Shown piece by piece: positions 1 through 10,700 of a stretch of DNA of 64,000 bases. This DNA is from Agapetus fuscipes. Its lineage: Eukaryota; Arthropoda; Insecta; Trichoptera; Glossosomatidae. The position numbers were made by a program, and so were the translations under genes. Under the pieces are notes generated by a model. That model was not told the DNA's origin and ran no database searches. It saw only the letters and a program-made list of their open reading frames with translations. The DNA is taken from positions 16,306,001 through 16,370,000 of the forward strand of contig OX637339.1 in NCBI GenBank assembly GCA_951799405.1. Reading direction: 5' to 3'. The stretch's first letter is position 1; each line of letters begins with the position of its first letter.

Positions 1-845
1 CTAGAAAATAAAGGAACCAAAATTCAGACAATAGTTTTGTACATATTCTATCTATCTTTCTAATTTCAAACATTTTATTTTTTCTCAAAATCACAGTACC
101 TACTTAGATAATATACAATGATAAATTCTTGTGAACTTTTAAGCTCATTTTTTCATCACATTGAGATTTTATGAATTGCCGCTTCCCATATATATGTTTG
201 GTTAATTTTAATTGTTGTGAAAGATTTGAAGTTAATAGGATTACTTATTATTTTTAGATGTTAAGTTTGTTTTAAGATGCTTTTTGGTGATGATTATGAT
301 CCTTTCAACAGCTGTAATACTGTGAACACACACTATATTCACATTCTGACTGCACCAATTTGCACTAAAGAAAAAATTGGTATCTCAGGTCGTCTGGATT
401 CTGTATGGTCCCTATGAATTTGACAAATCCCCACAAGGAGTACGTCAAGTGAAGAGTTAGGTTATGTTTTTTTGTTACATAATTTTCATACCAACTTTTT
501 GCGTGTAAATTACTCAAAATCATGCATGCTGGGACAATTAGGCGGTTACTATTGTAGAATGGTACAAAAACATTGCATGAAGGAGGATTCTGGTTTTAAC
601 TAAAGGTTCTTATAAAATAAATAATATTGTAGATTAAAAGGAACAAATTTTAAAAAAGATTTTAAGAACTGACTTTATTATAGGTGTTCATTTATTTCAT
701 ACTAATATCTGACAAGTTAATCATTTGTCAAATTATAAATTAAAGTTACTAAAATATGTAAAACTCTTTTTTATGGGCACCAATATTGTTCAAGTCAACA
801 TATTATATTACCAAAATGAAAAGAAACTTGCAAAGTAAAATTGTT
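1..845. other. AT-rich non-coding sequence
   Basis: No exon-like open frame, recognised repeat or RNA signal is visible in this stretch. It is AT-rich with short homopolymers only. Confidence 0.5.
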
Positions 846-850
846 TATAA

Positions 851-1293
851 TGGATCGCACATGAATTGACATAGACAAAATTGTGATGTCACACAGCCGG
901 GTTGCTAAGGAAAAGGCAAACAAATATTTTGTATCAGTTGCAATGAACGGGAGTCCCATACAAGACTGATGTTTGCTCTCTGAGAAAAAAGCTATGAATT
1001 AAAAAAAAATCTGACATTCTGTCATAATGAACATTGGACATTCTGTCATAATGAACATTGAACAAGGTGTAAAGAAAAATATGTGACTTGCCACTCCCAG
1101 GTTTCCAGAGAAAAGGCAAACAATCCTTTTGTAATGGACTCTGAACTTTTTTTCTTGATTCGAGCAAACGTCAGTCTTGTAAAGGACTGCCATCATCACC
1201 AACCAATGACAAAATATTTGTTTGTTCTTTTCCCTAGCAACCCAGTCGGGTGACATCAAAATATTGTCTGTGTCAAAACATGTGCTGAGGCCA
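851..1293. mobile_element. MITE-like element, family M1
   Basis: The left end (CACATGAATTGACATAGACA) is met by an imperfect inverted copy at the right end (TTGTCTGTGTCAAAACATGTG). Inner sequence around CAGCCGGGTTGCTAAGGAAA is also mirrored near 1230-1250, so the element is a long imperfect foldback. Two direct copies of a 25-bp piece with GACATTCTGTCATAATGAAC lie near the centre (1012-1065). Related pieces occur at 25055-25205, 38525-38668, 60098-60275 and 60293-60340. No transposase is encoded, so it would be non-autonomous. Confidence 0.6.
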
Positions 1294-1335
1294 TTAGTTA
1301 CTAAGGATATAATCTATGATCTAAGTTGCAAGGAT

Positions 1336-1500
1336 ATATTCATTTAAAGCTCTCAAATGCATGCCCACAAACAAACACGTGTAGTTCGCGCTTACAAATG
1401 CTGAATGTGTACTTACAAATAAAATCCAAACCTCAAATGAACATAAGCCCTACAACTTTTGCCGACCTTCCCTGACACAGGGGATGATATACCTTTTTTG
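1336..1500 (-). repeat. R1 retroposon fragment (3' part)
   Basis: Reverse-orientation copy of the R1 family, beginning with its tail motif AAGTTGCAAGGATATATTCA and running to the ACAGGGG segment. The 5' end is missing, as in most R1 copies here. Confidence 0.6.
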
Positions 1501-1509
1501 AGAAACTAT

Positions 1510-1740
1510 TGATGAAACATTTTATTGCATGTAACTTCTAATAAGTGAAGTACTTAGTATTATAGGGAAGTGCTCATGACAAAGTTCTCAACTACAGGAT
1601 TTTCACACTTTTGTAGTGTTTTCTCTTGTAGAAAGATAGGAAAAAAGGTGCAGTTATCTTATAACCCATGTTAGCGCTTAATATGTCACTATATAATTCA
1701 GTTTTACCTTTAAAGTATCGATATACCTATGACATTTGCC
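1510..1740 (+). repeat. Dispersed repeat D1, copy 1
   Basis: Sequence from GGAAGTGCTCATGACAAAGT through TTTACCTTTAAAGTATCGAT recurs in the same orientation at 62170-62345 with moderate divergence. The family is not recognised and no coding capacity is seen. Confidence 0.55.
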
Positions 1741-1889
1741 TACCAAAAACAAATTCTAAGTTATGTACCCAGTATTTTGTGAGTCATGGTATGTAAGAGT
1801 CGTATAAATGCAAACGCCGTCAACTCCTTACGTGATGATTTTGAGAAAAAAAAACTTGTAAACGTTTAAAACGACAACACCAGTTGGAG

Positions 1890-2475
1890 ATTTTATTTTA
1901 TTTTAATAGGACAACAAACAGCGTTTGTTAATAATAAGATAATAATTATAACAATTACAAAAAACATGGCCAATTATATGTTGCCACGGATATCAAGTTT
2001 AGAAAGTTGTAAAGAATTACAAGTGCCTAATTACAAGAAAAAATACTGCTCTCAAAACAGAATATGATGTAATTTTGATATAAAGAGAAGAACGAAAATA
2101 TAGGAGTACTTATCAACAAAGTGAACAAAAATAGTACTCAATCTAAAAGTAAAAATAAAAATAAAGGAAATCATTTCTCCCTGAGTGAGGCACCCACCGC
2201 TTTGCGAAAGTGCGCCGTCTCTAAATGAAAAATATCAATGCTACTGAAATACTTGTTATAAGTTTCACACATCCGGTAAATTGTCGCGCTCTGAGCATAG
2301 TTAGTGCGACACACAGGGAGATGAAAGAGTTGGTCTACCGTGTGCCTGGTTCTGCGAGTAGGAATGTTGAGGGATAACATACACAAGATATCAGGGTTAT
2401 CGATTTTGTTATGCAAAATGCCGTGGATTAACATCATGTCGCAAACAACACGCCTATCCTCTATGATATATGATA
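1890..2475 (-). pseudogene. Degenerate LINE ORF2 C-terminus
   Basis: The minus-strand frame ending at 2171 reads as the C-terminal tail typical of insect APE-type non-LTR retrotransposon ORF2 proteins (motifs LHNKID, RRTRHT, RTNYAQS, IYRMCETYNKY, IDIFH). It resembles the corresponding tail of the intact LINE at 46.1-49.0 kb. The sequence between 1890 and 2170 would be its AT-rich 3' UTR. RT and endonuclease domains are absent, so this is a 5'-truncated dead copy. Family assignment is by motif resemblance only. Confidence 0.6.
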
Positions 2476-2479
2476 TCTA

Positions 2480-2888
2480 TAGATGACGGCGTTTGCACAA
2501 AATCATACTTTTTCAATTAAAATTACGAAGGATTAGTTGAGGTTTACATTATATCGCACACAACAAATGATTTGTTACACTGCGCAGAATCAAATTCAAT
2601 CATTATCTCAAAAATCATAAATTTTGGAGATGACGCCGTTTGCAGTTATACGACTTGTATGGACTTGTGTGTCGGAATTGAGCTGAACTGTATTGTTGTC
2701 CATATAATAGGATCGTACAGTGAAATTTTGGAGGGAAATCCTTTTGTAAAATAGTTAAAATGCCCATGTATGAGAATATTGACAATAAACTGTAAATTAA
2801 TAAAAAATATGGACTTTTTGATTTCTTGCTGTTCTACATGTATCTTTAATTCTTTACAGGTAAATTTCCTTATTGTTTTTTCATTTAG
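2480..2888. other. Non-coding, no recognised feature
   Basis: AT-rich intergenic DNA. A short piece (GATGACGCCGTTTGCA near 2628) echoes sequences near 1812 and 2485 but no element boundary is resolved. Confidence 0.4.
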
Positions 2889-2889
2889 T

Positions 2890-3128
2890 CCAGTCAATCG
2901 CTCAATTGGTAGAATGCTTGCGTTCACAGTTTGAGAGCTAGAACAAAAGCTTATTTAACTCAATCATTCTACTGGCAAGGTTTACTCAGCCATCACAAAA
3001 ATAAGAACCAAAACCTGGAAAACCCGTACTTCAATCAAAGTGACGGCACCCTTAGCAGTGAAATGAAATATGTTTCATCTGCCGCATGAGACCCCTGCGG
3101 GGAGAACATTGTAAGAAGTTAAACTTCA
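2890..3128 (+). repeat. SINE1 copy, diverged
   Basis: Starts with a tRNA-like head containing an A-box-like CGCTCAATTGGTAGAATGC and continues into the SINE1 body (CAAGGTTTACTCAGCC, then CCTGCGGGGAGAACATTG). The B-box region is deleted. The full-length reference copy in this window is at 17793-18118. Confidence 0.65.
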
Positions 3129-3167
3129 GACGCAGATAAGTTTGATGTGTTTGCATTTAATTATCCT

Positions 3168-3408
3168 TGACTTATAGGCTGGTATGAGGCTGACCACCCA
3201 TACTGTAAAAAATGGTTCACTTTGCCAATGTCACCCCTGTTTCAGGGAAGGTTGGCAAGAGTTACAGTTATGTTCATTTGAGATTGGGTTTTTTTTATAT
3301 TGTAGGTCCACATGCGGCATGTGAGCGCGAAATTATGCATCTCTGCTTGTGGGAATGCATTTAATATGAATCTCAAATGATACATATCTTTGCAACTTAG
3401 ATTTAGAT
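3168..3408 (+). repeat. R1 retroposon, near full length
   Basis: About 240 bp running from CTTGACTTATAGGCTGGTAT through the CACCCCTGTTTCAGGGAAGG core to the tail ATATCTTTGCAACTTAGATT. The tail ends in a short TTAGAT-like repeat. This is one of the most complete copies of the R1 family. Confidence 0.7.
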
Positions 3409-4084
3409 TCTTGGTTTGAAAATCCGAGCCTCATTCATCAACTTTGTTTATCCATTGTCTTCCTTCATCAGTTTTATATTTCAACCAAATGGCAGTCCGC
3501 CATTGTTTTGTAAATTAATATATTATTCTAGTTCAGTCTTTCCTCCGGTCCAGGTCTCTATTTCTTTTGGAACTATAAAAATAAATATTCATTCTACAAG
3601 CATAAGTAAAATCAAAACAATATTTATTTTTAATATTTTAGAATTTGGATACCTACCTGTTGAGCACTACCGGGAATATTTTGTGATATGGCAGTACATT
3701 TTTTGTTTACTTTTCCGACGTTTAGATTTTTTTCATAGATACTTCATTTCATAACAAAATAATTCATTTCAAAAGTAAGCTATTTTCTTTATTTCGTGAT
3801 ATTTATTAACAAATACTAAGTAACATATGTTTTTAAATATTTCAAGCTTTCACTGTAGATGCTATTCTTGTGACTTCAATATTAAGTTTCTAAAATACAA
3901 ATGTCAACAAATGAGTAACTACATATTTCTTTATTAATGTTTACCCAATTGCAAACTTAATTTATAAATAACCATTTATATTGAAATTACGCCACATTTC
4001 AACTAGTACGATCCGTTCTTTTAACGTGGTAATGTAATGTCTCGGCTATGAAAAATCCTAACCTAAAAAATATTCTCACAATAT

Positions 4085-4219
4085 TTGTGTCTCCTTTATA
4101 ATACAGGTAGGTGTTTAATTAATCTTGTTTTTTCATACCTACATAAAAAGTATTCCTTTTTTTCTTACAGTGGCAACAATTTTGTAACATTCAAATTTGG
4201 AATATTTCTAAAAAATAAA
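4085..4219 (+). other. Putative 5' UTR with a short intron, zinc-finger gene
   Basis: A donor-like ACAG/GTAGGTG at 4107/4108 and a pyrimidine-rich acceptor TTTTTTTCTTACAG ending at 4170 would define a 63-nt intron just upstream of the first coding ATG. Transcription start and upstream exon limits are not visible. Inference only. Confidence 0.35.
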
Positions 4220-4799
4220 ATGGAGTCGGATATTGTGAAAGAAACAAATCCTATAAATTTGATCCTGTTGCCAAGTGTTAATATTATTGAAGAAACTGAC
4301 AATTACATAAAAGTTGAATGTGAAGACGTATTAAATGATGAAGAAAATAAAACAGGAGATGATTTCTCAGAAGTTTTCAATACATTTTGCGAAACCCTCA
4401 AACTTGTAAATGGTTCTGAAGAAAACCCATTGGATAAGAAAGAAAAAGTGAATGTTATCTTATCTGATTTAAAGGAAAATTGTTCGAGTATATCAGGTAT
4501 TAAAAAGAGAAAAAAAGATTACACGCAACAAAAAGATAAATTGAGCAAAAAGGTCAAAAAAGAAAAAACTTGCAATCTTGATTCTGAAGATGAGCCGTTG
4601 TCAAATTGTAGGAAAGATGACAAATGCAAATCACGTAGAAAGAAAAAGCATAAAGAAAAAACTAAAAAGGCTGATAAAAAGTTGCGTAAAACGAAGAAAA
4701 AGGAATTGAAAAAGATAACCAAATTAATGAAGAAAATCTCGAGTCATCCGAAAAAAGTGTATGATTATAAGAATGGAAAAAAGGTGCTTTGCAGGTCAG
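4220..4799 (+). CDS. Zinc-finger gene exon 1 (aa 1-194)
   Basis: Begins MESDIVKETN. Strongly basic from residue 95 on, with repeated KKK/RRKKK blocks that would serve as nuclear localisation signals. The donor is TCAG/GTAAGAG, leaving phase 1. Reading past the donor stays open to 4918, so a short intron-retained isoform ending there is possible. Confidence 0.75.
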
Positions 4800-7700
4800 G
4801 TAAGAGTCGGCCATTTTATTTTTACTGCACTCGGAATGCTATCGATCAATGTAAAAGACACAGATGGCGTACATTTGTTTATTTCCATAGTAACAAACGT
4901 GCCATGAAACACAAATAATGAAGAAATGGGACATAAGATATTGACGTCATATGTCAAAAATAGACATTATAAATGGTTGTCTGGAAACTGATTATGACTG
5001 AATTTAGACCTGTTCGTAGTCTAGTGGTAAGCGCTTCAGACTCGTAAATGAAAGATTGTGGGCTTGAATCCCGGCGGAGCACAAGATAAAAAATATTAAA
5101 AATAAAAATATCTGGGCTATTCAATATCTATTAAAAAAAAAAACTTATTATTATAAATATTAAAATTAAAAAAAACTAAAATATACCGTTTAAATTTTCA
5201 AATATGCTCTCTTTGCTGGTGAAAAATTCATATGCCTTTACCAAAGACCGGTCACTGAAGGTCCATCCAGCCTTACAGCAACTGGGTCTTGCTTGTGAAT
5301 TGGCGCTTTCTATAGCGAGGACTAAGTTCGCAGAAGGCTCTTGACATGTGTTTCACACAAAAACAGCGCTCACTAAATAAATCATCCATGTATTATTATT
5401 ATTTTTATAATTTATATTTATTTGTATGAAGAGGTCATTTTAGGGTGCACTCTTTTTGGCACACCAAACGGCTCTAATGCTCCATCTTTATCTTTTATAT
5501 TGATCAATGCAAAATGTCTTAATTTTTATGTATTATCTGCAATAATTAATTTAATTTTGGTTACAGATTCTGAAAGTTCCGATTTTGAAAAGTACACATA
5601 CTTTGACGAGAATAAAACCAAGAAAAAGATCAAACTGAATTCTTCACTGTCTGTTGAAGATCTAGAGGAGGAGATCAAGAAGATCAAGATTGAGAATATA
5701 TGCCTCATGAAGGAGCACCAAAGAATCAATAAACTGAAGCTGAAAGAAAGGCTTCATCTCCGAGAAGAAATAAGAAGGCTAAAGAGCCTTGTGATGAACT
5801 TACAGGTGATTATAGTGCCCATAAAAGCTAAACTATGCATATAGTGTAACTTTTTACTGTGTTTTACCCGATGTGGTCGAATGTGGCAAGTGAATCCTTT
5901 TTATTTTCACATGTAAGGAAACTGGCCTTTCGCAACCAATTCAGTTGAAGCGAGGGTTTCCCTACTCCTTGGTTCTCATTTGTGAAGGCTGAGTTCACCT
6001 TGCCGGTTCTATAATTTTTGTGTTTGAAATAAATACCGCAACGGGGCAAATTTTTTTTGATACTCTCCGGAGGGATCGAACCCTAACCCACTGGCTTTGA
6101 ACGCAAACACTGCCAAGTGAGCTTTCGACTTGCCCATAGTATAGAATTTAAATGCATGAAGCTCAAACATGAATATAATGTTGTATTATATACAGCTAAC
6201 CTAACCTAAGCTAACCAGTACCCTTAGTACGAGTTGCTAAACTTGAGTAAAGTAAATTTTACGGAAAATATGAAATAGTGATTTTCCCCAAAATCTGCCG
6301 TTTTTGTTTCTGACACTTTATGGTCTTAGCAAAAGAGTTACAGTGATGAAGAAAATCAAGTACAAACAAACAAAAACGGTAGATTTTGGGGAAAACCACT
6401 CTTTAATACTCTCCGTAAACTTTACTTTACTCAAGTTTTGCAACTCGTACTCAGGGTACAGTAATAAAATTGTGAAAATAAATGCGTTTTACACCTCAAG
6501 AACAAGTAAAAGGAACTCATGAAAATACTGACACGGCTTGAAGTCTCATGGCTTTCTCTCTTGTGACGCTTTCTCTCCATGGTCAACTCATAAAAAATAA
6601 GTAGCAAAACTGGCATTACATATTTTAAATTTGAATGTGTTTTTTTTTTCTTCTGATTTAAGCTGGAAGGCTATTTACAAATGCAGCTGTCGGTCGGTGT
6701 CGGCAACACTGACGGTCTTGTGAAGATCCTGAGCATGATAGTGGACAGCATGGACCACGCTAGCCTAAATGAAGACGATAAAAAATTGTTGATTTCTAAA
6801 TTGCAGAATATTCCGTTAACTAGTCATGATTTCTGGAAGGTTTGTAATATTGGATGCTTGTTTTTGTAAAAATTATGAAAGGACAGGAAGAGCCTGTTCC
6901 CACTTGTCGGGTGTCGGATCTTTATATTAATCGGAGGTTCCAGTGGCATAGCATTTCGGACAAAATCGGGTTCCGACAAGTGTGAATAGCTTCATACATA
7001 ATGTTCTGCCACTGGAACCTGCGATTAATATACGGACCCGACACCTGACAAGTGGGAACGGGCTCTAAGCATGCAAGAGTTTTTACTGTTCAAACAAATG
7101 TTTAAACGTGAAAACTGTTTTTGCTTTGTAATCATTCATCTTAATAAAAAAAACTGTTTTTGATTAACAATCCGTTTGCATTTTCAGTTGGCTAAATAAA
7201 TACTGTCATTTCAAGATGCAAACGGATTGTTTTCAAAACCGGTCGTGGAATTTTAATATACTCGCCGTAATCGAAAAGAAAATTGTTTTTATTTTTATGT
7301 TTATTCTATTTTGTTTTCAGGACTTCAATAGCATTGAAAAGAACTCAGCTGGCATAAGTCCACAGCCACATTGGGTTGGAAATCTGGATAGGATAACACC
7401 AAACCCCACTGCTTACTATAAACCTCAACGGGGAGACAGCGTCCAAGGAGACTTCATCAGTGCCGACAATTATCCGTACGCGGATTTCATGGGGAATGAG
7501 AAACACGGGAAGGGGAAAATTACAAAAGGTAATTTATCTGTAGTCTAGTATCTAACCCTACAAACTCGTAGTCGGAAAGTTATGGGCGCGATTTCCACCG
7601 GAACACAAAAAAACTTTTTTTTCACTGGTTTGAAAAACTCATGTATCTTTACCAAAGACCAGTCACTAAGGCTGGCCGCACACACACGTTTCCGTATTCG

Positions 7701-10700
7701 TTTTCCTAATTCGTTTTCTGTATTCAGACATCAGAACGCATGGAATCAGTAGAAAATACATTAACTGACGCACACGTTTGCTTTTTCCGAACGGAATCAA
7801 TTCCGCACGTACGTTTTGAGTGCAAGCCGGCGCGTTCGGAGAAACTTACTGGAAAAAACCTAATGACGCCATGCGGAACGCAGCGCTTGCATACAATTTG
7901 TTTGAGCCGGCGCATACGTTCGGAAATTTCTATTCAGTATTCAGTACTATCTGTACTGGCGTGTGGATATTCCGAATGAAGAAAAACGAACCTTTGCGCT
8001 TGTCTCACGGAATTCCGATTCGAAATTCCGCATTAGGAATTCGAATACGGAAAACGTGCGTGTGCGGCCAGCCTAAAGGTCCATCATGCTTGTGTAATTA
8101 ATAGCAACGACCAAGCTTGTAGAGGACTCTTTGAAGTGTGATTCACACAAAAACAACTCTTATCAAATAAATCATCCTAATATTTTTTTATTAATCTAGT
8201 TTGTAAGGATATATTACATTTAAAATTCATATTGCATTCCCATAAGCAGACACGAATAAGTTCGCGGACAGCATAAAAACCCAATCTCAAATGAACACAA
8301 GCTCTGCAACTCTTGCCGCCATGACACGGGTGAAATTTATTTATCCAAAATAAGAAGTTGCTAAGAAATATTATCATTTCAAATTCAATTTAAAATAAAA
8401 TATTTTTTTCAAAACGTAGTTTTATTTTCACAATAATTTTATCTACCTCAAGCACTTTCGACCTTCAACATTCAGGTCATTATCAAGAATATTGAAGGTC
8501 GAAAGTGCTTAAGGTAGATATAATTATTGTAAAAATAAAACTACGTTTTGAAAAAAATATTTTATTTTAAATTCAAATTAATTTTCACTGTGTGAATACA
8601 CAAATTCTACAAAATCTAATTTTAAATTCATATTAAATGCAAACCCCAAGCAGAAGGTGAGAATGTCATAAAGCAGCCGAGCTAAATTAATACATTTTCA
8701 TCACAAAAGGTTACGCAACAAAGCTACACATATAGTGCAACTTCTTGCCGCGCTATTCCCAAAGGGTTCCACAAAAGGTGAATGTAAAAATTATGATTTT
8801 AGGTCGCAGTGTGTCTGATCGGCAAATCAAGAAACTAGCAAAGAAAATATCAAATTGTAAGATTGAGGGTGCGAGTGAAAAAGAAGAAGAGGAAGAGGAC
8901 TTAATCACATCGGAGGAAGACAACTTTTGCAACGCCGACTGGAACAGGGTGGCCACAAAAAGGAGAAATAAAATACGAACAAGTAGCGCTCTGCCATTGT
9001 TGTCATTGGATCGTGATGTAAGGGCAATAATAGAAGAGAAGACAATGATAGATGAAATTAGTAAGCCTTTTCAATTCTATCTAAAATCTAAATCTAAGCT
9101 GCAAAGATATACATGTATCATTTGAGATTCATATTAAATGCATTCCCACAAGCAGACATGCATAATTTTGCGCTTACACATACGGCATGTGGACCTACAA
9201 TATAAAAAACCCAATCTCAAATGAACATAAGCCCTGCAACTCTTGCCGACTTTCCCTGAAGCAGGGGTGACATTGGCAAAGTGAACCATTTTTTACAGTA
9301 TGGGTGGTCAGCCGCATACCAACCTATCAGTCAAGCATTCCTCTTTACAAATCTATTTCTTTTTTAAATTAAATTCTTATTAATTTGTTTAGATTGTTTT
9401 ACAGCAAATAAAGAAGATGAAGAAATAGAAATGGATGAAGTTATTGAACATCACCTTGCTGAAGTCCCGGATTCTGATGATCACATTGCCGATGATGATT
9501 TAAATGAAGAAACTGGTCAATCTTCTGTAAATGAGAAGACCATCCATCGCACTGAAGACACCGGAGAAGATAAAGGTATTTGTGATGTATCTTAACTACA
9601 AGTAACATAACTGTCACAATATACTTGAAGTACTGTATGGTAGGTCTGTTCACATAGACAGTTGCTGTTGGTAGACTAACTCCTGCTCTATTTATAATTT
9701 CATCATTATGCCTTGCATACATTTGAAATGCCAAAAATGACTTAAATTTATATTTGCGTAGAGAAGATGTAACAATAAAAAGAGGAAAAGGATGTGGCTT
9801 AATCATTCTACTAAGCTGCACATAAAGTCTAACTTCTTGATGCATATGGCGAGTGGAACCTATTTATTTTTACAAGTAAGAGACTTATGCCAACCACTTC
9901 ACTTGAAGTGGGGGTTACAGCTGAGTAAACTTTGCTGGTATTTTGTTTTGGGCTTAAATTAAATACCAAAACAAGAAATTGTTTCCGACACCCTCGGGGG
10001 GGATTTGAACCTGAGCTCTCGGCATGGATGCAAGCACTCTACCGACTGAGCTATCGACCGGACAATTATATTCTATATAAATTGAACTGAAACTGGAGCC
10101 AAATCAAGGATTGAAGAACTTATGAGAAGAGTTAACACAATGTTTGGAGAGCTTGCATTTGCAGTTGCTGGCCCACTGGCCTGGAACCACCTGCCACATC
10201 ATTTGAGAGAGCTAGGAGACCATGGAAAGTTCCGGAATGCACTGAAGACAAGCAAATTTCTGGCATCGTTTACACCGCAGTGCCCTTGGAGTGACTACAT
10301 CACGAAACAGTGCTATAAAAAAATCATCAACTCATCATCATCATCAACTGAAAGATCATAGCTAATAATTTCTACTTCTGTACACATTAGCCAGCCAGTT
10401 AGTGATTACAGGAGGAATAAGATAAAAATGGATAAATCTGTCTAAAATAAACATTGTTTAATTCATTCTAATTGTCATCTCATGTATTGTTTGTGTGCTG
10501 TGCAGATGGTTTGTGCCCAGGCTGTGGGCGGGGCTCCTCGTGGTCCTCCTTCATCCAGCGGCACCGCCAGGCTCACCACAGCAGCACCAGGCTGGAGCCC
10601 TGCCACACCTGCAACCTCAAGTTCCTCAAGTCGGGGCACTTCGACGGCAGACACAGGTATGCAAACTCATCCCTGTAGGTGCACAAATAATTCTTACATT

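Noticed and set aside
3416..3754. 112-codon + strand frame
   Set aside because: AT-rich Phe/Ile/Ser composition, no motif, no splice partner.
7740..7979. Short frames at 7740-8101 as a gene
   Set aside because: They lie wholly inside the Harbinger-like MITE.
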